In this document: in pieces, positions 33,196 to 43,030 of the stretch
Layout of the letters: each line of letters starts with the position of its first letter
How positions within the stretch are numbered: position 1 is the first letter of the stretch
NCBI GenBank assembly: GCA_030142905.1
Contig: JASJOG010000011.1
Coordinates: 3,619,001 to 3,683,000, forward strand
Length of the DNA: 64,000 nt
Reading direction: 5' to 3'
Source of the DNA: Heliopora coerulea
Lineage: Eukaryota > Cnidaria > Anthozoa > Scleralcyonacea > Helioporidae
The notes under the pieces: model-generated
What the model was told of the DNA's origin: nothing
Database searches by the model: none
Seen by the model: the letters and a program-made list of their open reading frames with translations, nothing else
Program-made: the position numbers and the translations under genes

Positions 33196-34159
33196 TTGTC
33201 TAATTGAGTTTATCGATGTAGATCAATTCATGAAATATTCTGTTCATGTTACTCCGAAGATGATTGTGAACTAGGTGAAGTCTATCTTGAGTGGCGGAAA
33301 AACTACAGAGGATTTTTCGTACATGACATGGTAGATGTTTCTTTTCGCTTATTATATTCTTGGTCTTCAGTAATAAGGGTTCAGTCCCGAGTGGGCTACC
33401 AACCATACCTTGAATACTGTGTAGTCAGAATTTTGAATGTTTCACAAAATGTTAGAGATGTACAGTACAAAAAGGTGCCTTGTCCTTGGTAAAATTAATG
33501 CCGTACATGTCCTTTGACTGATAAAAGAAGTACAAAGTTTTTCGTATTGGTTTCGCCTTGTGGCTCGGCGTTTAGCAACGTCTTGAATTCGTATTTTCAA
33601 ATTTTCAATTAAATTAATCAGTTGCGCTGAATCTAGAGACTGCCGTTGCCTGCAAGGTTTGTAGTTGTTGAATTAGTCTTGAGAGCATTTACTCATTTCT
33701 GTTTAGGAACAAGACAGGCAAATCACAACATTAACCTAGATGGCTACAGAAAACACGAGATGTGAAAGATTATGAACTAAAGTATTTGTGACATTAAGCT
33801 TGTGGAAAATGTGACTTAAAACAAAGTCTTAGAACACATACAAGACAATGAAATGAAGTATTTGAGACGTAAAGCCTGCGGAAAATGTGACATAGAAGAA
33901 ATTCTTACCATAACATATATGGCCACAGAAAACCCAGGATGTGAAAAATGGTGAAATGAAGTATTTGCGACAAAAGCCTTGTGGAAAATGTGAAGTGAAG
34001 AAATTTTTGGAGCATGTACGAGACAGTGAAATCAAGGTGAGATATCAGGCCACTAAAAATTACTTATTCTTGATGTTGAGAATCAAGTAATGAAATTAAT
34101 GCTAATTTATTTATTTTTTAATATTATCTTATTACTTCTTGCATGTCCTTAAAGCTGCA

Positions 34160-34266
34160 TTAACCCTTTAATAGCCAGGGCCCATCCATGCACCAAGTAA
34201 AATTGTCTGGAATTAGCCAGCGTAAAAAATAATGCTAAAGTTTACCATTGCCCCTTAATGGGTTAA
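34160..34266. mobile_element. MITE-like repeat with TTAACCC ends
   Basis: Begins TTAACCCTTTAATAGCCAGG and ends CCCCTTAATGGGTTAA, an inverted pair. Related sequence is seen near 47570-47650 and 61582-61660 (TTAACCCATTAAGGGGCAAG), so it is an interspersed family. Confidence 0.6.
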
Positions 34267-34658
34267 AGAGGTAGTGTTGAGCCCTTTTTTGTTCAGATGG
34301 TAGAGACTATGATTGCATGCATACAAGAAAGGTTTGCAGTTGTTGTAGTACGTCTAAGTTATATCTTGGTGGTATTTACTCATTTTAATTTAGGATTAGC
34401 AAGGAAGGTTTATCACGAAAACACTGAAAATGTACAAGACAATGAAATGAAGGTGAGATGCCAGGACATTGAAAATTACTTATTGTTGATGTATAGAATG
34501 AAGTAATAAATCATATTGTGCATGTCTAGTATCAAGCAATGAAATTAATGCTGATTTGTTTATTTGTTTTTTAATATTGTCCTGTCACATTTGGCATATT
34601 AATTATCTGCATCTTTCTTTTCACATAATAAGTGCATCATATTTTTAAAGCATTTTGC

Positions 34659-34756
34659 TATTATATTATATTATATTATATTATATTATATTATATTATA
34701 TTATATTATATTATATTATATTATATTATATTATGTATATTTATATATATATATAC
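34659..34756. repeat. (TTATA)n microsatellite
   Basis: About 16 copies of TTATA followed by a short TATATA run. Confidence 0.95.
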
Positions 34757-34759
34757 AGC

Positions 34760-35588
34760 AAATTGCATAAATTTTGGCAAACCTAAACATATCGTAAAAA
34801 AAACATATAGGTAAATCTGCAACTATGAACACTTTAATCAACCTTAATACATTCGACTGGCCAAAGAATGTACCAGAAAACATATAGCATATCTTCACTG
34901 ACCATTGAAGTGAGAATAAAATTGCAATACAATGGTCTTGATATGTTGATATGCTTTGTGCCATAATTTTTGCAATTTGCTGTATATATAATATATAGGT
35001 GTACGTGTAGGCGTAGACGTAGGCTTGTTGTTACTGTGTAGTGTATATTCGAAATCTGTCACTCTAACCACTAAAACCATAGCCATCGGCACCACTGCAT
35101 TCTCAACACTCCTATTTCCATCACAATATCTCCGTCCCTTTGTTTGTAACACTGCAGAATGCCTTACCCAATTTCGTGGATTTATAATCCCACATCTGCT
35201 ATTTCATGAGGGTGTAGGTCGTGTGATTTATTAATGCAAGAGCAGTTTGACTGCATGTGCTAAACCAGGGTGCTTCTATAAATATAGAAGCGTCTTGCAC
35301 TGAATTCTGGTTGAAACTCAATTGTAGTATAGTGATCGCAAGTGATAACGTCATGGAACGGACGTCTTCTTTGGCATCAACATCGCGCTGTAGCAGTTAG
35401 GCTGAAACTCGCCAATACCAAGTTAAAACGTATATATCTCTGCTACTGAACCAACACGCCTTATATCACGAGACCCAAACAGTTTCATGGCTCGCCATAG
35501 TGCAGTTAGAGAGTTTACAATTATCCTGATAATTAATCGCAAGTGAGGAACAAAGCGGGAATCTTAATCTTAGGACAAATGTTAATGC
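34760..35588. other. No gene found
   Basis: Short frames near 34731-35234 overlap on opposite strands without homology I can see. Contains an inverted phrase (GCAAATTGCATAAATTTTGG near 34759 and CCATAATTTTTGCAATTTGC near 34961) around a 200-bp spacer, possibly a small inverted-repeat element. Confidence 0.4.
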
Positions 35589-35589
35589 C

Positions 35590-36107
35590 TAGCATAAAAC
35601 ACGGAACAAAGCCATTGAATAAGATAAAGTGTCAATGCTGTAGCGCATTGTATGTGGGATAAACAGCTTGCCATTTACGTACACGAGTCTCGGATGATTT
35701 GGGAGTCTCTGCTCTTTCTGGTAAAAAAACATGCCAGTTCTACCCAATCCCGTCTTTAAGCCACATCTTTCCGAAACTCGCCATACTGCATCTCTTGACG
35801 ACTTTAAAATTTTTTGCTCTTGTTCTTCTACTTCCGAAGTTCTCGTGAGAGAAATCCTCATTATATCCAAACTTAAACCCTCTTTGAATGGCAATCTCAG
35901 CTCCATTCCGTTGTTTTCGTTCTGAATTATCTCTTTAATTCCGCAACTACACAGCTTGTAATTTGAGAGTTTAATTTATTCATATATATTTGCTGTTTTG
36001 TAATTATATTCAACACTGTGATGATGTTGCTAGATGCAACGAAACATTAGTTTAGTAAATCCTTTATCTTATTCAATGGCTTTGTTTCGCGTTTTGTGCT
36101 GGGCACT
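35590..36107 (+). mobile_element. Penelope-like element remnant (GIY-YIG part) with inverted ends
   Basis: TGTCAATGCTGTAGCGCATT at about 35632 matches the GIY-YIG coding segment of the 9790-10935 copy. Stops and frameshifts break it; a later frame reads SCSSTSEVLVREILII, similar to the C-terminus there. Ends are inverted: AACAAAGCCATTGAATAAGA (near 35603) and TCTTATTCAATGGCTTTGTT (near 36066). A hammerhead-like core lies at 36018-36045. Confidence 0.75.
36018..36045 (+). ncRNA. Hammerhead-ribozyme-like core
   Basis: GTGATGA (box 1 with one change), perfect stem II hairpin GTTGC-TAGAT-GCAAC at 36026-36040, then GAAAC. Located at the 3' end of the Penelope remnant, on its sense strand. Confidence 0.5.
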
Positions 36108-36659
36108 AATATTTATTTATATTGACAATCATATTAAAGTCGTGCAACAAAAAATATAAAATTGTGTCAATTATTTTATTTAGAATCTTTAAAAGCACAG
36201 CATGCCTTCAGTTACCTGGTTACGACCATCATTGGATATGAAGTGCGGAAGGAATGCAACAAAGTTTATAGGTCGAAGGTTTATGTCAAGTTGTTTCGTC
36301 AACCGCCCGTGTAAGGCTCCACTTTGTGCCGATTGATTTAAATAAAAAAGGTGTAAATAGTGCTGTCATCAAACCATAAAGGTTTGCTGACAGCACGCTG
36401 TACTGCGGCAAGCCATAAAGGCTTGCTGGCAGTACATGTGTCCTGCCTGGTCTTCTGCGCGCTTTGCTATAACGCGGCACCCTCGCCTTTGCCTTCGAAG
36501 GTATCAGACGCGCACCCTAGATTGCTCGCGCGTCCCACTAAGCTTGGCCCTAAGTGCCCTGGCCATAAGCGCCATGAACAAGAGGAGTAACAATCGCCAG
36601 ACAGATGGGTTAAACACAAACTGGTGTGGAACGGAAAAGAGGTATGTGGTGTATTGTTA

Positions 36660-36870
36660 TATGTAGATAAATATATATACGTCGATATACATGTAGATAT
36701 ATTCAGATATATGCAGATGTATATATATATATACATAGAGATATAATGATATATATAGATTTATATGTAGATATATATATATATGGGGATATATATATAT
36801 TGATATATATATAGATATATGTAGATATATACCGATATGTATGTATGTATATGTGGATGTATATATTTGT
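36660..36870. repeat. GATATA-rich microsatellite
   Basis: Irregular repeats of GATATAT/GTAGATATAT. The Tyr/Ile-rich open frames here are products of the repeat. Confidence 0.9.
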
Positions 36871-37034
36871 AGATTGTAGATTGATAGAATGCTAGGCAGG
36901 CAGTCAGGTAGATAGGCAGGTATACGTATACACGTGTTTGTGCGTTCACGTAAAAAAATGCACACATGTTTTTGGGGAGAGAAGGGACAAACAGGTTGTG
37001 TACCGCTCCTTTGGCAGGAGGTCTACTGGCCGGC

Positions 37035-37700
37035 CTAAAATGCCCAAGTGTGCCAGGAGTAGTCCCAGGGAAGTCGATACCTTCACGTGGTTCCCCCTGT
37101 TTTTACTAAAATCGACTACCGAAAAGCGAATCTGTGGCGCTATAACCACTACCTCCAGCTGTGGGTGAAAAAAAAACAATGGTATAAGTGATGAATATGG
37201 CGGTGACTTCATGAGACAACCTTGCATTCAGTTTCATTACTGTCGTGGGTGTGGCGGATTGATAGCGGCATCTACTATATTAGGCGTTGCTGAAGACCAA
37301 ATATCAGACTCAAGACAGTGGCGTTGGGATGGCTAGTGCATGTTCTCAATAAAGAACGTGCGACGTCCATCTCAGCTCCACTGCTTATTACCGAAGAAAT
37401 GGGAGAACATTAAGGAAAGGGCTACTGGGGCAAGTTGTCAAAGGATTCATAACTTTCTTTTGCAGTGCTGGTTGATTAAAGGCGCACTGCTTTGCGCGAT
37501 TGATAAGTGCAGTTTAAAGTTCGTAAATTATTATGTAAGTCGAGAACGTGCAAGATCTGTTCCCTTTAATTAGAGTAGGTAGTGATGGAAGTCAATCTCT
37601 TCACGTGGCTCTCCCTTCTCACCAAAATCGTGTACCGGCAAGCGGATCGCCGGTGTTGTAACCACCCACCAGTTGGGGGCTAAAAGCAGCGGTAACAACA
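37035..37700. repeat. Pair of diverged repeats
   Basis: The segment near 37067-37175 (GTCGATACCTTCACGTGG, ACTAAAATCGACTACCG, CTGTGGGTGAAAA) recurs, diverged and in the same orientation, near 37588-37685 (GTCAATCTCTTCACGTGG, ACCAAAATCGTGTACCGG, TTGGGGGCTAAAA). Family unknown. Confidence 0.5.
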
Positions 37701-37954
37701 ACAAACACGCGTATCGGCTAAAACGTACGGTCGCAGCAATGGTTGGTCCATCTTTTGATCCATCGTATTTCACGCGTATACACCCAACCTAAGGGCAATG
37801 GGTCATAATAGGAGGCATAAGTGGCCAGCCTCAATCTTGGTTTTTGCAGAAAATTTTGTAATGAAACTGGTCAGCGCGAGGTCTGCCACCAGTTCTCGTT
37901 ATAAGGTTGGTCATCGATGCCCAATTACTGTCGCCCAGGCTTCGTCTATGTCAC

Positions 37955-38300
37955 TGATCATGTCAGAAAAGTCCAGAGGCTGCAAAATCCTCCAGTTTGG
38001 CGCTGATTCCGATTGTTTGGCACTCGATTTGCAGGAGAAATCTACACTCGGAAATTCGGCCCAGCAGCAAAGGGGGGACCCACATGAGCCATGTGGTCCC
38101 CCTTTGCAAAACGACGTTTCTGCAACTCTTCGAAACTCCCCTGATCCTGTCAGCAAAGGCCAGAAGCTGCCAAATGCTGCTGTTTCCATTTAATTCCGAT
38201 CGTTTGTCGCTCGATTTGCAGCAGATGATCGACACGTCGAAATTGGGCTTGATAAGAAATGGGGACCACATGGTTCCCCCTTTGGAAAACGATCTATCAT
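37955..38300. repeat. Tandem duplication with conserved hairpin
   Basis: Two diverged units of about 180 bp: each has GTCAG(A/C)AAAG(T/G)CCAGA(G/A)GCTGC, then CTCGATTTGCAG, then a hairpin with GGGGACC and GGTCCCC or GGTTCCCC arms, then CCTTTG(C/G)(A)AAACGA. Hairpins lie at about 38074-38101 and 38261-38279. Confidence 0.6.
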
Positions 38301-39210
38301 TTTGATGTATTTTTGATTTTATATATTTTTGTTCTTTCAAGAGCTATCCATGGCTAATTCGGTATGCTAACGTTCGAATGGTCGTGGTTTAACTTTTCAG
38401 TGTTGTTTAAGTTTCCGACCAGTCGGACGTTGCTCGCCTGTTGTGATCTCGTTATAAAGGTTTAGCATAATGCGCATTTTTCGATTTTTTTTTTCCCCCA
38501 GTTTCGTGGTGTCCTTCAGAGATAAACTGCTGTTCGGCAATAGAAAATGTATATTTAAGTGGGAAAGCAGTAAGTTGAGACGGAGTTTTTGGTCTCGGTA
38601 GTTTTTTTTAGCCTTGTGTCACGAAACGTTTCCCGTTCACGATTAAAATCTTGTGGCGTTGAGTTCGGTAAGATTATACAGTACTCGTTCTACCACGCAC
38701 TAGTTAATGGAAGGTTCTTGGGAGGTACTCGGTTTTCAAGGTTTGGTTTTAACCTAATGTGGCTTAGTGGCGCCAGACCTTTCGGTGTCGATGGTTAGTT
38801 TTTCCCCCCAGAATGCCTAAAATGTTTGAGGGATATAAAAATCTCAAAATCACAGGGCGGGTGAATGCACAGTCTATCCTGGAGGACTGTCTATTTAAAC
38901 ATCTTTCCCAACGTTTTGGATATGCCAATGAAATCAAATGCTTGACTTTTTTCTGTTTGGTTTAAAACAGTCTTAAAATCCTGTAAAACTGGAAGCCTAA
39001 ATAAGGAAGCCTTGTTCCTCAAGAGACCCCCACCCACTTGCTCTACACTAGCAACACTGGATATGTTAAAATTAGCTGAAGCAGATGTTTTATTCTTTCG
39101 TTCAACTTTCTATTAGGCCTTAATCTGAATTCCGTCTTTGAAATAAATCGACGACAATTTCGTACACGAGGCTTTATGGAATTGAATACCGTGGCATTAT
39201 TATATGGCTG
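38301..39210. other. No gene found
   Basis: A 69-codon frame near 38589 lacks support. Nothing else seen. Confidence 0.35.
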
Positions 39211-39680
39211 AGCTAGCTATCCGGTCTGTACGCGAAATGACGCACGCTGATTGGCTACCTAGCCGTGCAATAAGTCGTACAGACCGGCTAGTTTTAGCGG
39301 GAAAACTTCCGAGTTGATTTGAAGAAAAACCAGATTCGGGTACCCTTTACAGAAGATTTATAAAAACAAATTACGGAAAAAGAAGTTGAACGTTCTCAAC
39401 TATAATTTTAAGCAGAAAACTAAAGGAATAGATGCCAAAAACCACGATGTAGCAGGTAGAAACAAGCAAGTAAACCTAAGCCGCTAACTCACGAACACAA
39501 AGCTTCGTTAAAAGCGATGAAAAAAAGAAGCCAAAAGCCATATAATAAATTCCTTATTAACCTCTTTTGTTCGGTTTGTACGGGAAAGTATTTGCCGTCG
39601 GTTTTTTCCACAGATTTCCCTCCTTTGTCGCTCGGTCTGTACGAAAACCTCAGGCAAATATTTTCCCGTACAGACCTCAC
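39211..39680. repeat. Inverted-repeat (MITE-like) sequence
   Basis: CCGGTCTGTACG near 39221 faces CGTACAGACCGG near 39277, and further GGTTTGTACGGGAAA / TTTTCCCGTACAGACC pairs occur at about 39573 and 39661. It looks like one or two small inverted-repeat elements of one family. Confidence 0.5.
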
Positions 39681-39792
39681 ACTCGATTAATAAGTAATCA
39701 TTATCGTCCGCCATATTGCGGCGGAACTGCTTATTGTTGCAAAAAACATTCTTAATACGCACGCTCTCAAGCTGTTCTCTCAGAAAAACTTT

Positions 39793-39868
39793 GAGACCCT
39801 GACGGGAATCGAACCCGTAACCTTCTGATCGTCGGTGAGATGCTCTAACCATTGAGCTACCAAGACTC
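39793..39868 (-). repeat. tRNA-derived SINE head
   Basis: Minus strand has box A TAGCTCAATGG and box B GGTTCGATTCC at normal spacing and an intact T-arm (ACGGGTTCGATTCCCGT). The acceptor stem has a mismatch and two extra bases before the D-stem, the anticodon stem has a mismatch, and position 33 is not T. I therefore call a tRNA-derived repeat rather than a functional tRNA. The tail GAGAGAACAGCTTGAGAGCG that follows recurs at 39967-40026. Confidence 0.6.
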
Positions 39869-39966
39869 AGATGGTGAGCGAAGGTTAAATTTGTGTACTG
39901 GTTCGTATAGATGGTAGACATATGTACTGCCAGTCCGCAAGTCTCGATATGTCGTCTATTATTTTT

Positions 39967-40026
39967 GTTCTTAATACGCACGCTCTCAAGTTGTTCTCTC
40001 AGCTTGAGAGCGTGCGTATTAAGAAC
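39967..40026. repeat. Palindrome matching the SINE tail
   Basis: GTTCTTAATACGCACGCTCT and AGAGCGTGCGTATTAAGAAC form an inverted pair around a short loop (TTGTTCTCTCAG). The left half also repeats the sequence at 39749-39786. Confidence 0.85.
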
Positions 40027-40624
40027 ATAATTATCAAGCTATCACAAACACATCATTGATTATTATTTTTGTGTTAATCAATGATGTGATTGTGGTAGCT
40101 TGTGGTGCGTTCGTTCTCCGATGTCGTGATTCACTGAGCGACGCAAAGCTTTGGGGATCATGAATTGGAGACTGAAAACCGAAACTGGCTGTTCTCGAAC
40201 TTTACAAACGGCTAAAGACAGAAATATTCACTCCTAAAGATAGAAATGTTTCTGTGAAATGTTTCGAATTTCCGTGAACTTTTTATCACTCGGTCTCAGG
40301 CTACTATCAGACTGTCAGATCCACACCAACGTTGCCACGCCTCGGGTTTTTACGCCAGATCTGGGATTTTTTAATTCAACCTGGGGCTCTAGGGTTTTTG
40401 TCATGAAATCTAGGGTTTTTCCATAATATCATAATTTTTTATGATTTTAAGAATCAGGTATAATTTCGGGGTACTTGGTGTCCAACGTGTATATTTATCA
40501 TTACACTAAAAAATTACGATTTGATTATATAAAGTATATCTAAAAATTACTGCTGGTTTTGCGTGCCGCAGACGCACGCAATGCCAATATGTCAATCATC
40601 TTACTCTTTCACGTGTTTTTAATA

Positions 40625-42487
40625 ATGTCATCCGAAAAAAATAAAAGCTACTCTACAGGGGAAGCCCTGCTAGGCCCTTCAACCAAAAAAGCAAAAATGT
40701 GGTACTAGCAAACTTTCTGTGATGCATGGCTACAAGATCCAGAATTAAAAGACTGGCTTGCAAAAGATCCAACAAATAAATCTGGTGCATTTTGTTCAGT
40801 GTGTGAATGCAAGTTAAAGGATGCAAATAAGACAGATTTAATGAGACATAAAGCCACGAGAAAGCATGTCAATACATTCAAAGCAAAACAAAACACACTG
40901 CAAGTCAGTTCTTTTTTTAACAAACCAGCAAAATCGAATACCGAAGAAATGACCGCAAGAGCCGAAGTCCTGCTAGCTGGGTTTATGGCCGAGCATAGAA
41001 TGCCTTTCCTTCAAGCCGATCACTTGAGTGAATTGAAAAAAATGTTTCCAGATAGCAAGATTGCGCAGAAAATCAAGATCAAGAAGACGAAAGCATCATA
41101 TGTGATGCAAGAGGGAATCGCTTGGGAAGAGGTTGAGTCAGTATCTTCAATTTGCAGAGACAATGAGTTCTCTATCATTATAGATGAATCCACCGACATT
41201 TCCGTCTCCCAAATTCTTGCCATCGTGGTACGATTTTACCACAATAGGAAAGTAACAGACGCCTTACTAGCGGCGATTGAAGTTGAAGATAGCTCTGCTG
41301 AAAGTATGTACGCTACTGTCAAGGGCCTCCTTCAAGAAAAATCAATCCCTCTGAAGAATATTGTCGGGTTTGGAAGCGATAATTGCTCAGTAATGATGGG
41401 GGCAACTACAGGATTTCAAACTCGTCTGAAAGCAGATGTCCCCGGTGTTTTTGTCCTTGGATGTGTTTGCCATTCCTTCGCCTTGTGCGCAAACCACGCA
41501 AGTAAGCATCTCCCTTCTTGGCTGGAATCGTTTGTTAAAGATGTGTGCTGCTACTTTGCTAGAAGCAGCAAAAGACAGCACCAATTCCGCCTAATCCAGG
41601 ACGTCGTAGATGCACCACGTCATAGAGTTCTCAAACTTTCGCAGACTCGATGGCTGTCCCGTGGTCAAGTCATTGCCAGAATTCTGGAGCAATGGGAGGC
41701 ATTGGCGCTCTTCTTTCAGTCTGAGTCCCCATCCGATCGTGTCGACGGAGCTGCCAAGATCTATCAAACGATGAGAACAGCGGGAACAAAGCACATGCTT
41801 TTGTTTCTCAATTACATTTTGACAAAGGTTGACAAATTGAATATTGAGTTTCAATCTACGCATTTCAAATTGCATACCTTGTACAGTACCATCTCGGATG
41901 AGTACAGGAGCATTTTGGCCCTGTTTATTCAAGATAACGTGATTAAAACCAGGCCAGTGAGCGAGATCGATCCTAACAACGCAGAGCTCTATAAGCACAT
42001 TAAGGAATTGCACCTTGGAGGAAGGTGTTTGGCAATGTGCGCGAGAGAGCCTTTGGCTGACCAAGAACAACGTTTCAGGCAAGACTGCCGTACTTTTCTT
42101 ATTCAATTATGTAATGAAATGAAGAAGAGGTTCACCTTACAAAGAGATTGTGTTCTTGTTATGTTGTCAGCTCTTGACCCAAAAGAGGCGTTGTCAACTG
42201 ACAGATCATTACCTTCGATTATCCCACTAGCAGTGCATTTCCCATCTTTGGTATCCGAAGAAAACCTAGATGAGCTTGATGACCAATGGCGAGACATACT
42301 GTATGCCAAGGCTTCTCTCAAGAACATGAGTGATTCCCCTACAGAATTCTGGAGTGAACTGCGGGCTGTGAAAGATGGCAACAACTTAACAAAGTTTGAG
42401 CTTCTTGGCACCTTTATGTGCAACCTTTTGGTCTTGCCGCATTCATCTGCTTGTGTCGAGAGAGGATATTCTCGTAAGTCAACATGA
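40625..42487 (+). pseudogene. hAT transposase, nearly intact
   Basis: The ATG at 40625 (MSSEKNKSYSTG) runs in frame but meets TAG at 40706; after it the frame stays open for almost 600 codons. Domains: a BED/C2H2-like zinc finger (FCSVCECKLKDANKTDLMRH then HV), an RNase-H-like core with IIIDESTDIS and VGFGSDNCSVMMG (two catalytic Asp regions), LSQTRWLSRG, and the start of the hAT C-terminal dimerisation motif SSACVERGYS. The frame then runs into a repeat of TTGGCCAACAGACTGTTGGC (42510-42590) that replaces the rest of the dimerisation region. A downstream frame resumes with REGTVRHTWEPSKKLIED to about 42763. Inactive by sequence. Confidence 0.85.
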
Positions 42488-42504
42488 TCAAGACCCCGGC
42501 AACA

Positions 42505-42592
42505 AATAGGCTTTGGCCAACAGACTGTTGGCTAAACAACTGTTGGCCAACAAACTTTGGCCAACAGACTGTTGGCTAAGCAAGCTATTGCT
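42505..42592. repeat. Tandem TTGGCCAACAGACTGTTGGCTAA repeats inside hAT ORF
   Basis: Three to four self-complementary units (TTGGCCAA / TTGGCTAA) inserted where the transposase C-terminus should be. Confidence 0.75.
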
Positions 42593-43030
42593 CGTGAGGG
42601 AACAGTGCGCCACACATGGGAGCCATCGAAGAAACTTATTGAAGATGTACGATGTGGATATTGTCGACGGCGATATGTTGAGAAACTGGGGGCACAGAAG
42701 GAGGAAGATGTCATTCATGTATATGACGTTAATGTTATGCCAGATGAATACGATGACATTTGATTTAATACATTAGAAATTCTTGCTAAATGTTTGCTTT
42801 AGAGTTCCTTTTCATGTTTTGTGCTCCTTACTATAATATATTTTCATAAGTTCTATTCATTTTTATGAAAGTTTCAATTTTCAAATACTGAAATCAGCAA
42901 AGTAAATATATTAAAATAATTGTTCGCCGCAGTCCCCAACCGTTCCACACCCACGGTTTCCGATCTGGGGTTTTTCTTTCAATTTTGGGGTTTTTCTCAA
43001 TTACCACCCGGTGGCAACGCTGATCCACAC

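Larger units (their letters stand above)
29370..34452 (+). repeat. Tandem array of exon-like modules, unit about 0.95-1.3 kb
   Basis: Six modules run head to tail: 29370-29811, 30513-30759, 31806-32053, 32755-33002, 33707-34036 and a short 34394-34452. Each begins after a TTTAG acceptor with (G/A)AACAAGG and ends with ...GACAATGAAATAAAG before a GTGAGATGCC donor. Each encodes, intact or with stops, a cysteine-containing repeat around ACGKCDIEEI and PCGKCDVNKFLEHVQDNEIK. The intervening introns are also repeated (TTGAATACTGTGTAGTCAGA, the tRNA-like module, GAACTAGGTGAAGTCAATCC). I do not recognise the protein family. Confidence 0.8.
40327..43022 (+). mobile_element. hAT DNA transposon with 8-bp target duplication
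   Basis: The octamer ATCCACAC occurs at 40319-40326 and 43023-43030, a perfect 8-bp target-site duplication as hAT elements make. Ends are CAACGTTGCCAC and, as reverse complement, CAGCGTTGCCAC. Inside is one long transposase frame on the plus strand. The length is 2696 bp. Subterminal CTAGGGTTTTT/GGGGTTTTTC motifs repeat near both ends. Insertion appears fairly recent. Confidence 0.9.

Noticed and set aside
36467..36967. Tyr/Ile-rich frames
   Set aside because: Direct products of the GATATA microsatellite.
37911..38340. Overlapping 92-125 codon frames on both strands
   Set aside because: Lie in the tandem-duplicated hairpin repeat; no domain and conflicting strands.
39793..39868. Functional tRNA gene
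   Set aside because: Mismatches in acceptor and anticodon stems, two extra bases before the D-stem and no U33; treated as a SINE head.
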